DNA from: Chitinophagaceae bacterium BSSC1
Lineage (GTDB): Bacteria > Bacteroidota > Bacteroidia > Chitinophagales > Chitinophagaceae
Length of the DNA stretch: 64,000 nt
NCBI GenBank assembly: GCA_002256435.1
Contig: NKJC01000004.1
Location: 62,001-126,000, forward strand
Direction of reading: 5' to 3'
The translations under genes and the position numbers were made by a program. The notes below the pieces were generated by a model. It saw only the letters and a list, made by a program, of their open reading frames with translations, did no database searches and was not told where the DNA came from. How positions within the stretch are numbered: the stretch's first letter is position 1; every line of letters begins with the position of its first letter. Shown in pieces: positions 52,283 through 59,647 of this stretch.

Positions 52283-52509
52283 CCGTCAAAACTTGACCAG
52301 AAAATTGCCCATGAATCTTACACGGCATTCGCATCTGCTATACAACACTTAAATACTAACCAAGCTGAAATAGAAATAGAGGGTACAAATGAAAAGATTA
52401 AAATTCCTATCAATGCTTTAAAACTTTTAGTGGAAATATTAAAAACAATGGGTCAAGGTAAACTAATTTCAATAGTCCCTATAGCAACAGAGTTAACCAC
52501 ACAGGTCGA
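52283..52509 (+). pseudogene. Truncated excisionase-type antitoxin
   Basis: From 52283 the frame reads PSKLDQKIAHESYTAFASAI, QHLNTNQAEIEIEGTNEKIK and IPINALKLLVEILKTMGQGK, then ISIVPIATELTTQ, like the first two thirds of antitoxins with a C-terminal excisionase-like HTH. The HTH that should follow ELTTQ is missing; the sequence changes to unrelated DNA. No start codon is seen. The neighbouring gene 52540 begins 30 bases later. Confidence 0.65.
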
Positions 52510-52539
52510 AAGGGTGGGAGAACAATAATTATAGCAAGA

Positions 52540-53868
52540 ATGCCAGAATCGCAAAACATAGAATATAAAAGTAGTTGGAGAGACGAGTACCTTAAATGGA
52601 TATGTGGTTTTGCTAACGCCAATGGAGGTAGTATTTTCATAGGCATAGACGATACCGGAAATATTGTTGATTTAACAGATGCAAAAAAAATGTTGGAAGA
52701 AATACCAAATAAAGTAAGAGATACTATGGGTATTTTAGTTGATGTGAATTTGCATGCAACAGCACAAGGTGATTTTATAGAAATCTTAGTGGATGCTTAC
52801 CCTTTCCCTGTTAATTACAAAGGACAATATCATTACCGAAGTGGTAGTACTAAACAAGAAATGAAAGGAGCAACATTAGACAAATTTCTACTACAGAAAA
52901 AAGGGAAACGTTGGGATGGTATTCCTATTCCCAATATTTCTGTATCTGATTTAAAACAGGAGACATTTGATTTATTTCGTAAACGAGCAATTAAAAGCCA
53001 GCGTATTGAAGAAGAAATTTTGACGGATACAAATCAACATCTTATTGAAAATTTGCAACTTAATGAAAGTGATTTTCTGAAGAGGGCTTCTGTACTATTG
53101 TTTCATCCGGAACCTGAAAGGTTTGTAACAGGTGCATATATAAAAATCGGATATTTTGAAACAGATGATGGCTTGAAATTCCAAGATGAGATACATGGAA
53201 ATTTGTTTGATCAGATTGAGAAGACAATGGGATTGTTGTTCACGAAATATATTAAATCAGAAATAAGTTACGAAGGCATCAATAGGATTGAAAAGTATGA
53301 ATATCCAAGAACTGCAATTAGAGAAGCATTATTAAATGCTATTGCGCATAAAGATTATTCTGGAGGAACACCAATCCAGATAAGTGTTTACATAGACAAG
53401 ATTATATTTTGGAATGAAGGGCAACTACCAGAAAATTGGACAATTGAAAATCTTTTAATTAAACACCCATCTAAGCCATATAATCCAGATATAGCGAATA
53501 CACTTTTTAGAAGTGGCTATATTGAATCATGGGGAAGGGGAACTTTAAAAATGATACGTGAATGCGAATTGGTAGGACTTCCAAATCCAATTTATTTTTA
53601 TGATATGTCAGGCTTTTTTGTCAAGTTTAGAAAAGATAATTATAATCAGAAATACCTCAAATCAATTAACCTAAATGAGAGACAGATAAAAGCAGTTTTG
53701 TATCTGAAAGAAAACAAAAAAATTACAAATAGTGATTATCAAACACTTAATGCTGTTTCAAAAGCAACTGCCACTAGAGACTTAACTGAAATCGTTGAAA
53801 AGTTCAAAATCTTTAAGAGAACTGGGGAGATTGGAGCGGGAACGTACTATATTTTAATAGGCTCATAA
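52540..53868 (+). CDS. AlbA_2/Schlafen-like ATP-binding protein with winged helix
   Basis: 442 residues. Residues about 5-110 form the AlbA_2 (Schlafen-type) domain: ESQNIEYKSSWRDEYLKWIC and ANGGSIFIGIDDTGNIVDLT. The C-terminal half has an HATPase-like region (EALLNAIAHKDYSGGTPIQI; NTLFRSGYIESWGRGTLKMI) and ends with a winged helix (LNAVSKATATRDLTEIVEKF). Members of this family are regulators or defence factors. It lies directly after the antitoxin remnant; no promoter is evident. Role unknown. Confidence 0.85.
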   Translation: MPESQNIEYKSSWRDEYLKWICGFANANGGSIFIGIDDTGNIVDLTDAKKMLEEIPNKVRDTMGILVDVNLHATAQGDFIEILVDAYPFPVNYKGQYHYRSGSTKQEMKGATLDKFLLQKKGKRWDGIPIPNISVSDLKQETFDLFRKRAIKSQRIEEEILTDTNQHLIENLQLNESDFLKRASVLLFHPEPERFVTGAYIKIGYFETDDGLKFQDEIHGNLFDQIEKTMGLLFTKYIKSEISYEGINRIEKYEYPRTAIREALLNAIAHKDYSGGTPIQISVYIDKIIFWNEGQLPENWTIENLLIKHPSKPYNPDIANTLFRSGYIESWGRGTLKMIRECELVGLPNPIYFYDMSGFFVKFRKDNYNQKYLKSINLNERQIKAVLYLKENKKITNSDYQTLNAVSKATATRDLTEIVEKFKIFKRTGEIGAGTYYILIGS

Positions 53869-54016
53869 ATGGCTCAATTGGCTCATAATTGGTATTGCCA
53901 AACATGCCAGGATTTACCTCCCTAAATAGTCTTAACCTTCATTTAAAGCTGAAATTCATAGTGAAACGCCCTTTTAGCCACAAAACGCATGTGTCATTAC
54001 CCCTTAGTAGATTTTG

Positions 54017-54024
54017 TATATTTG
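54017..54024 (+). promoter_or_regulatory. -7 box of the MNT gene
   Basis: TATATTTG, an exact TAnnTTTG, ends 4 bases before ATG 54029, so the transcript would be leaderless or nearly so. Confidence 0.5.
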
Positions 54025-54028
54025 TTTT

Positions 54029-54322
54029 ATGATACTTGACAATGCCAAGATTGAATCAATTAAAAACTACTTCAAAACAAGACCTGTTTTGAAAGCCTAT
54101 CTATTTGGTTCATACGTAACAGGAATGGCAGATGTTAAAAGCGACATTGATATTTTAGTGGATTTAGATTATAGCCAAAAAATAGGCTTGCAGTTTATTC
54201 AAATGAAGTTGGATCTAGAAAAGCTATTGAACAATCAAGTTGATTTGGTTTCTTCTAATGGGGTATCAAAATACATTAAACCTCTTATTGACGTTGAAAA
54301 ACGTTTAATATATGAGAGGTGA
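54029..54322 (+). CDS. mntA: MNT-type nucleotidyltransferase antitoxin
   Basis: 97 residues from ATG 54029 (MILDNAKIESIKNYF); the ATG 5 codons upstream would overlap the -7 box and is rejected. It has GSYVTGMADVKSDIDILVDL, the GSxxxGxxxxxSDID motif of minimal nucleotidyltransferases. MntA antitoxins polyadenylylate the HEPN toxin HepT encoded next to them. Here the following frame opens at an overlapping ATG (MRGEVSIFES) and stops after 10 codons, so the toxin is lost and the antitoxin is an orphan. Confidence 0.82.
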   Translation: MILDNAKIESIKNYFKTRPVLKAYLFGSYVTGMADVKSDIDILVDLDYSQKIGLQFIQMKLDLEKLLNNQVDLVSSNGVSKYIKPLIDVEKRLIYER

Positions 54323-54343
54323 AGTATCTATTTTTGAATCATA
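54311..54343 (+). pseudogene. First ten codons of a lost HEPN-like toxin
   Basis: ATG 54311 overlaps the MNT stop region; MRGEVSIFES then a stop. The layout (overlapping start after an MNT gene) is that of HepT. Beyond 54343 the DNA changes to the shared block at 54359-54386. Confidence 0.45.
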
Positions 54344-54358
54344 GAGAACGAAATAAAA

Positions 54359-54386
54359 ACAAATACCATTGTTTCTTTGGATAAAT
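54359..54386 (+). repeat. Block shared upstream of element copies 5 and 9 (second copy)
   Basis: ACAAATACCATTGTTT followed by CTTTGGATAAAT; see 49968-49996. It follows the broken toxin and precedes element copy 9. Confidence 0.65.
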
Positions 54387-54402
54387 GAGTTTAATCATAG
54401 CC

Positions 54403-54415
54403 CATCGCGCCAGCC
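54403..54415 (+). repeat. CATCGCGCCAGCC element, copy 9
   Basis: Exact copy, 14 bases before ATG 54430 of the gamma-glutamylcyclotransferase-like gene. Confidence 0.8.
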
Positions 54416-54429
54416 CAAAACCTCACACC

Positions 54430-54759
54430 ATGCCCCACCTCTTCTCCTACGGAACCCTCCAACTCCCATCAGTTCAACTATCCTCCTTTAACCGCCTCTT
54501 AACCGGAACAGCAGACACCCTGCCCAATTATACCCTTGGCACCCTAGAAATCACCGACCCACAAGTATTAGCCATCAGCAACCAACAACATCATCCCATT
54601 GCCATACCATCACCAGGAGACAGCATCACCGGAATGGTATTTGAACTAACAGAACAAGAACTCCAACAAGCAGATCGCTATGAGGTAGACTATACTAGAG
54701 AACAGGTAACACTGGCTTCAGGGATAAAGGCTTGGATTTATCTACCCAAAAATCCCTAA
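54430..54759 (+). CDS. Gamma-glutamylcyclotransferase-like (AIG2-type) protein
   Basis: 109 residues: MPHLFSYGTLQLPSVQLSSF has the conserved YGTL substrate loop, and MVFELTEQELQQADRYEVDY the acidic region with the Glu/Asp pair and RYEVDYTREQV. The family cleaves gamma-glutamyl amines or amino acids. Length is usual. It directly follows element copy 9 with a C-rich coding strand; a piece of a relative is found at 50766. A start at 54385 would run through the element and is rejected. Confidence 0.85.
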   Translation: MPHLFSYGTLQLPSVQLSSFNRLLTGTADTLPNYTLGTLEITDPQVLAISNQQHHPIAIPSPGDSITGMVFELTEQELQQADRYEVDYTREQVTLASGIKAWIYLPKNP

Positions 54760-54760
54760 T

Positions 54761-54790
54761 TTTGATACTATCAAATGATACTATCAATTG
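54761..54790. promoter_or_regulatory. Tandem operator upstream of the Fic gene
   Basis: TTTGATACTATCAAA (54761-54775) is a perfect palindrome, and TGATACTATCAA repeats at 54776-54787. The second copy runs into the TTG start of the Fic gene, as in an autoregulated operator. Confidence 0.5.
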
Positions 54791-55738
54791 AAGCCACCAT
54801 ACACCATAACACCCCAAGTCCTATCCCTAATAACCGATGTCTCACATAAAATAGGAGAGGTCAATGCCTCATTTATCACCAAACAGTCACCAGAACTCCG
54901 AAAGCGAAATAGGATCAAAACCATTCAAGCATCCTTATCTGTAGAAGGAAATACCTTATCCATAGAACAGATTACTGCCATCATTGACAACAAAAAAGTA
55001 CTAGGCCCCGCTAAAGACATACAAGAAGTATCCAATGCTATAGAAGTATATAACCAGTTAAACAATTTCAATCCCTACAACGAAAAGTCTTTCTTACAGG
55101 CGCATAAAATTTTAATGCAAGGCCTCACCAAAGACGCAGGTAAATATAGAACAGGAGGAGTGGGGATTGTAAAAGGTTCCCAAGTGGCACATCTAGCACC
55201 TTCAGCAACCAATGTTCCATTCTTAATGAAAGACTTATTCAAGTATCTTAAAACGGATGAAACAATGCTGATTAAAAGCTGCGTGTTCCATTACGAAATG
55301 GAATTCATTCATCCTTTCTCAGATGGGAATGGGAGAATGGGAAGGATTTGGCAGACGCTTTTATTAATGCAAAAATATCCCGTATTTGAATTCTTGCCCT
55401 TTGAAACGTTGATCAGTAAAAATCAAGAAAAATATTATCAAGCACTTGCCACCAGTGACAAACAAGCTGAATCCACCTTTTTTATTGCCTTCATGCTTCA
55501 GATTTTAAATGAATCACTTGATGAATTACTATTAGAAAGAGTTGGCCCAATATCAAGTTCCCAAAGAATGGGAATTTTCCTTGCCAGTGGTATCAAAGAA
55601 TTTACACGAAAGCATTATATGGCCTATTTTAAAACCATTTCTTCTGCAACAGCAAGCCGAGATTTATTAGACGCGGTAAAAGAAAAACTAATTAAAAAAA
55701 CAGGCGAAAAGAATCAAACAGTTTATCTGGTAGAGTAG
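54788..55738 (+). CDS. Fic family protein with inhibitory motif and winged helix
   Basis: 316 residues. It has the Fic core EFIHPFSDGNGRMGRIWQTL (HPFxDGNGR), which transfers AMP or another phosphate-linked group to a target, and an N-terminal inhibitory helix motif ASLSVEGNTL (SxxxEGN). The C-terminal 80 residues resemble a winged helix (TISSATASRDLLDAVKEKLI), so it may also bind DNA and regulate itself through the operators at its start. TTG 54788 is used; no ATG precedes the conserved region in frame. Target unknown. Confidence 0.85.
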   Translation: MKPPYTITPQVLSLITDVSHKIGEVNASFITKQSPELRKRNRIKTIQASLSVEGNTLSIEQITAIIDNKKVLGPAKDIQEVSNAIEVYNQLNNFNPYNEKSFLQAHKILMQGLTKDAGKYRTGGVGIVKGSQVAHLAPSATNVPFLMKDLFKYLKTDETMLIKSCVFHYEMEFIHPFSDGNGRMGRIWQTLLLMQKYPVFEFLPFETLISKNQEKYYQALATSDKQAESTFFIAFMLQILNESLDELLLERVGPISSSQRMGIFLASGIKEFTRKHYMAYFKTISSATASRDLLDAVKEKLIKKTGEKNQTVYLVE

Positions 55739-55777
55739 CAATTATACCCTCTCCTCAATAAAAATATCCCCATTAAA

Positions 55778-55820
55778 AATAAATATTTATTGTTTATCAA
55801 TAAATATTTCCTTATCTTCG
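55778..55820 (+). promoter_or_regulatory. Repeated AATAAATATTT and -7-like box before the DUF2975 gene
   Basis: AATAAATATTT occurs at 55778-55788 and 55799-55809 (21-bp period), followed by TATCTTCG at 55813-55820, one base from TAnnTTTG. Two operator sites on one face of the helix before the promoter would suit control by the HTH protein encoded downstream. Confidence 0.45.
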
Positions 55821-55843
55821 CTGCATCATTTAAAACTTAAATC

Positions 55844-56380
55844 ATGCAAAAGAAAAACAACTTTGTCTTCATCATCCTCCAAATTATAGCCTGGATCATC
55901 TTTGTAGGACTCTGCATTGAATCAGGAGCCTTACTCACCAATTTTGGATTTAGCATTTTCAAACCAGAAATGATCAGTCACCTCTACCAAAAACTGGACA
56001 TGAGTGATATGTACAATAAAAGCTGGTGGACATTCTATAGCATGTACAGTTTTATCTTATTCATCTCCATCTTAAAAGCAGCCATGTTCTATGTAGTCAT
56101 CCAACTCCTAATGAAACTAGACCTGACAAAACCATTTAGCATGTATGTGGCAAATAAAATCATGCTCATTAGTTACTATGCTTTATCCATTGGCATCATT
56201 GGTCATTTAGCCAGAGAAGTATCCAAATACTTAATGCACCATGATTATAAAGTAGACAACCTCAGCCAGTTTTGGCCTGATAGTGAAGCCTATATATTTA
56301 TGGCAGCTGTAGTTTATGTAATAGGCCGCATTTTCAAGAAAGGCGTAGAAATTCAAACCGAAAACGATTTAACCGTATAA
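55844..56380 (+). CDS. DUF2975 membrane protein
   Basis: 178 residues with four membrane segments (FVFIILQIIAWIIFVGLCIE; YSFILFISILKAAMFYVVIQ; IMLISYYALSIGIIGHLA; AYIFMAAVVYVIGRIF). DUF2975 genes are almost always next to a small XRE-type regulator, as here (3 bases to the next gene). Physiological role unknown; the pair may act as a membrane-linked regulatory module. Confidence 0.88.
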   Translation: MQKKNNFVFIILQIIAWIIFVGLCIESGALLTNFGFSIFKPEMISHLYQKLDMSDMYNKSWWTFYSMYSFILFISILKAAMFYVVIQLLMKLDLTKPFSMYVANKIMLISYYALSIGIIGHLAREVSKYLMHHDYKVDNLSQFWPDSEAYIFMAAVVYVIGRIFKKGVEIQTENDLTV

Positions 56381-56383
56381 GCT

Positions 56384-56605
56384 ATGTCTATCATTGTAAA
56401 TTTAGATGTGATGATGGCCAAAAGAAAGGTATCGCTCAACGAACTTTCTGAAAGGGTAGACCTTACCTTATCCAATCTATCCATCCTCAAAACGGGAAAA
56501 GCAAAAGCCATCAGGTTTAGCACATTAGAAGCCATTTGTAAAGCTTTGGATTGCCAGCCTGGCGATATTCTAGAATTTGTTAATGACGGCAAAGAGCAGC
56601 TTTAA
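56384..56605 (+). CDS. Small XRE/YozG-type HTH regulator
   Basis: 73 residues, almost entirely an HTH: DVMMAKRKVSLNELSERVDL, then TLSNLSILKTGKAKAIRFST and LEAICKALDCQPGDILEF. It starts 3 bases after the DUF2975 stop and is translated with it. It probably represses the pair through the repeats at 55778-55809. Confidence 0.9.
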   Translation: MSIIVNLDVMMAKRKVSLNELSERVDLTLSNLSILKTGKAKAIRFSTLEAICKALDCQPGDILEFVNDGKEQL

Positions 56606-56700
56606 AAAGGCATTCCTTGTCACATTAACATACCCTATACAATATCCCTTGCCAATATTCGTTTATTGTTGTAACCCATTTTATAACAAAAAACAAAACA

Positions 56701-56982
56701 ATGGCAACAGCAAAAAAAGCCGCTAAGAAAGCAGCTCCTAAAAAAGCAGTAAAGAAAGCAGCACCAAAGAAAGCCGCTAAGAAAGCAGCTCCTAAAAAAG
56801 CAGCAAAAGCAGCTCCAAAGAAAGTAGCAGCTCCTAAAAAAGCAGCTAAGAAAGCAGCTCCAAAAAAGGCAGCAAAAAAAGCAGCTCCTAAAAAAGCCGC
56901 CGCTCCAAAGAAAGCCGCTAAGAAAGCAGCTCCCAAAAAAGCAGCAAAAAAAGCAGCTCCTAAAAAAGCCGCTAAGAAGTAA
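56701..56982 (+). CDS. Histone H1-like Ala/Lys/Pro-repeat protein
   Basis: 93 residues built from AAKKAAPKK units (MATAKKAAKKAAPKKAVKKA), with no other domain. Such repeats are typical of bacterial histone H1-like proteins that bind DNA by charge alone. The repeats also make the DNA internally repetitive, so length should vary between strains. A perfect terminator follows at 56990. The long antisense open frames here are composition artefacts. Confidence 0.85.
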   Translation: MATAKKAAKKAAPKKAVKKAAPKKAAKKAAPKKAAKAAPKKVAAPKKAAKKAAPKKAAKKAAPKKAAAPKKAAKKAAPKKAAKKAAPKKAAKK

Positions 56983-56989
56983 TAAAAGA

Positions 56990-57018
56990 AAATCCCGCAG
57001 CAATTGCGGGATTTTTTT
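56990..57018 (+). terminator. Terminator of the histone H1-like gene
   Basis: AATCCCGCA and TGCGGGATT form a 9-bp stem with a GCAAT loop, followed by TTTTTT. Confidence 0.9.
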
Positions 57019-57175
57019 TGCATCAATGTTGAGGTGATTTTTTACTGCATCGTCACAGCACTAAGGGCATCAACTAAAAAAAATTTATCTCCGCCAAATT
57101 TTATGATTTAATACATCCGCGTAGCCATTATTCAAATGATTCTCTAATTTGCATTCATTCTAAAAATCAAATTAG

Positions 57176-57355
57176 ATGAATAAGCCAATTCAAAACGAAC
57201 AAGAATATCACGCAGCTTTGGAAAGGCTAGAACTAATCTTTGACGCAGTTCCTGGGTCAGAAGAATCTATTGAATTAGAACAATTGAGTAAAGCAGTTGA
57301 AGCTTATGAAAACATTCATTATCCAATAGTTCAACCGGAGGAAAACAAACACTAA
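57176..57355 (+). CDS. HigA-like N-terminal fragment, 59 aa
   Basis: MNKPIQNEQEYHAALERLEL, IFDAVPGSEESIELEQLSKA and VEAYENIHYPI match the N-terminal part of HigA-type antitoxins (EYxAALxRIExLxDAxPGTxExxELxxL), but the HTH that follows in those proteins is absent. It may be a decayed antitoxin or a small stand-alone member. It ends 3 bases before the GH43-type gene. Confidence 0.6.
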   Translation: MNKPIQNEQEYHAALERLELIFDAVPGSEESIELEQLSKAVEAYENIHYPIVQPEENKH

Positions 57356-57358
57356 CTC

Positions 57359-58915
57359 ATGAAACTTCTCCTCCCACTACTCCTTCTTTCTCTACTCACA
57401 TCGGCGCAGCCAAAGCTTTCAAATAAAATCACCAACAATTCCTTCTGGACCACCACAACCGGAACACCCATCTATTCCCAAGGCGGGGGCATCTTCCGCT
57501 TTAACAACAAATACTATTGGTATGGCGTGCAATACAAAGAGGCTGCACTTTATAGGCAAGACCCATCTATCACACAGTCCAATGCTACATTTGAAAACGT
57601 GACTTGCTACAGCAGCACAGATTTGGTGAACTGGACATTTGAAGCCAATGTGCTCACCCAAGAAGAACTGGCCAAACATACCCGCAAAACCTGGATTGGT
57701 AGACTTGGTGTTGCTTACATTAAATCCATCAACCAATACACGCTGGTGGTACAATGCGGCAGCTCTGTGCTTTTTGCAACATCGGCCACGCCAACTGGAA
57801 ATTTTGAATGGCATAACCAGATTAGCATGCAAGACATCATTGGTACACCCAATACCGGAGACCAAACTGTGTTCACAGATGATGATGGTATTTCTTATCT
57901 GATCTATTCTTATGGCCGTGGGCGAAACAAAATCTATGTATCTGAAATTGGGGTCAAAGACGGTAAGGTAAACCTGCTGGATTGCAAAGAAATATTCAAG
58001 GGTGAGAGCCGTGAAGGAAACTGTCTATTCAAATACAAAGGCCGCTACTATATGAGCGCATCCAATATCTATGGTTGGGATGCTTCCTTTGCTTATTACT
58101 TGGTAGCAGACAATATTCGCGGGCCCTATACACCTACCAACAAGATGCTGGTGATGAAGGGCTGCGAAGCCGATTTTGCCCATGTTTCCCAAACCGGATT
58201 TTACTATACCATTCACGGAACCAAGGAAGAAACAGTCTTGTATTGCGGTGACCGATGGGCCGATTTTGCAGGCAATGGTTTGGGTTATAATCAGTGGGTA
58301 CCTTTAAGTTTTGAAGGCAAAGAAAATATTCCTGTTTTCAATTCCCTTTCCGCCTGGTATTTAAACACAACAACAGGTCAGTGGCAAGTAGCAGCAGATA
58401 ATAACTATATACGCAACGGCAGTTTTGAAGCCGATAGAAGACATATTCCAAGTCCGGTAAAACCTTTGCAAGACCAACTCACCGGATGGGAGACCAAAGT
58501 GATCTTGGGCAATGCCCCCAGCCAAGACTCAGTGCATTCTCCCGTGCTGAATCATTTTAATTCTGAAGCAGAAAGAAAGCTAGTGATAGGGGAGAAATCG
58601 GCACAGATTACAGACCAAGTTACTTTTGAGCGCCAGCTCTCTCAAACCATTCAATCCACCCCAACCGTTCCATTGCCCAATGGAAAATATACCCTGACAG
58701 CTAAGATTCGCAACAGCACTGGCTTTAGCAAATTAGAGCTCTACGCCAAAAGTCAATCCCGCCAGTTTCAAGCCATTGGCAGTTGCCCTGAATGGACTAC
58801 TATCTCGCTTAAAAATATCTCCGTACGTAATGGAAAACTTGAAATAGGCATTTATGCTGCAGGGGAAGCTAATGCTTTTTGTTTGATAGATGACGTTAGC
58901 TTGGTGAGGGAGTAA
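57359..58915 (+). CDS. Secreted GH43-type glycoside hydrolase with C-terminal carbohydrate-binding-like domain
   Basis: 518 residues. A signal peptide (MKLLLPLLLLSLLTSAQPKL), a five-bladed propeller-type domain from residue 30 (YSQGGGIFRFNNKYYWYGVQ; TGDQTVFTDDDGISYLIYSY; YMSASNIYGWDASFAYYLVA; CEADFAHVSQTGFYYTIHG), and a beta-sandwich-like C-terminus starting at IRNGSFEADRRH. The acidic pattern fits GH43 relatives; the polysaccharide substrate (galactan or arabinan types are common) is not predictable. It stands downstream of the HigA-like gene without a clear promoter. Confidence 0.8.
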   Translation: MKLLLPLLLLSLLTSAQPKLSNKITNNSFWTTTTGTPIYSQGGGIFRFNNKYYWYGVQYKEAALYRQDPSITQSNATFENVTCYSSTDLVNWTFEANVLTQEELAKHTRKTWIGRLGVAYIKSINQYTLVVQCGSSVLFATSATPTGNFEWHNQISMQDIIGTPNTGDQTVFTDDDGISYLIYSYGRGRNKIYVSEIGVKDGKVNLLDCKEIFKGESREGNCLFKYKGRYYMSASNIYGWDASFAYYLVADNIRGPYTPTNKMLVMKGCEADFAHVSQTGFYYTIHGTKEETVLYCGDRWADFAGNGLGYNQWVPLSFEGKENIPVFNSLSAWYLNTTTGQWQVAADNNYIRNGSFEADRRHIPSPVKPLQDQLTGWETKVILGNAPSQDSVHSPVLNHFNSEAERKLVIGEKSAQITDQVTFERQLSQTIQSTPTVPLPNGKYTLTAKIRNSTGFSKLELYAKSQSRQFQAIGSCPEWTTISLKNISVRNGKLEIGIYAAGEANAFCLIDDVSLVRE

Positions 58916-58996
58916 AATTTTTCCAAAATAATTGTCAGTTCAAAGAATTAGAGTAATTTAAAGTACCAAAAATTGGTAACTTTTAAATTAAACCAA

Positions 58997-59245
58997 ATGG
59001 GTAAGAATACTTCCATTTCACTTGGCGACCATTTTGAAGATTTTTTGGCTGATAAAATCTCAACAGGAAGGTATAAAAATGCTAGTGAAGTTATAAGAGC
59101 AGGTTTGCGTTTATTAGAGGAGGAGGAGACCAAAATGGTAGCTTTAAAAAATGCAGTTGAAGAAGGATTTGAAAGTGGTTTGGCTGAAGATTTTGATGCT
59201 CATAAACATTTGCAAAAATTAAAAGCCGCCAGAAAGAATGGCTAA
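58997..59245 (+). CDS. parD: ParD-family antitoxin
   Basis: 82 residues from ATG 58997 (MGKNTSISLGDHFEDFLADK); an ATG 8 codons upstream is not needed. It has the ribbon-helix-helix pattern TSISLGDHFEDFLADKIS and GRYKNASEVIRAGLRLLEEE, typical of ParD. It overlaps the ParE toxin gene by 8 bases and should bind and silence it, and repress the promoter. Confidence 0.93.
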   Translation: MGKNTSISLGDHFEDFLADKISTGRYKNASEVIRAGLRLLEEEETKMVALKNAVEEGFESGLAEDFDAHKHLQKLKAARKNG

Positions 59246-59537
59246 TTACCTTCTTTCAAAAAAAGCCACTAAGGATCTTTCAGAAATCTGGAATTATACA
59301 TTTGATATTTGGTCTGAAACTCAAGCAGACAATTACTATATGATGTTACTTGATGCCTGTCAAGATATATCTGAGAAAAAAATCAAAGGGAAAAAATATC
59401 CTGAAATAGCATCTACAGTTTTAGGTGCTAGAATTGGTCAACACATTGTTTTTTATAAATGGGTTAGCCCATCACGAATTATAGTAGCAAGAATTTTGCA
59501 CAGTAGAATGGATTTGAGAAATAGAATTTTAGAATAG
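59238..59537 (+). CDS. parE: ParE-family toxin
   Basis: 99 residues: LLSKKATKDLSEIWNYTFDI, GARIGQHIVFYKWVSPSRII and VARILHSRMDLRNRILE. This is the complete form of the family whose remnant lies at 10005. ParE toxins usually block DNA gyrase; target not shown here. Both genes of the pair are intact. Confidence 0.93.
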   Translation: MANYLLSKKATKDLSEIWNYTFDIWSETQADNYYMMLLDACQDISEKKIKGKKYPEIASTVLGARIGQHIVFYKWVSPSRIIVARILHSRMDLRNRILE

Positions 59538-59647
59538 TTTCAAATCTTCTTTCAGCAAATCTTGTTGATTATTTTCCCTCCCCATCTTACCGCTTTTTAC
59601 TTATTTTCACTCTTGAACCATCCCCGGTTCCAACCAAAACTAAAACT

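Noticed and set aside
43500..57000. A classical integron
   Set aside because: No tyrosine-recombinase integrase in the window, and only one possible attC-like fold that lacks the R-box consensus; kept only as an analogy.
56625..57026. Two antisense frames rich in Ala/Phe or Cys/Phe
   Set aside because: Shadows of the AAKKAAPKK repeats of the histone H1-like gene.
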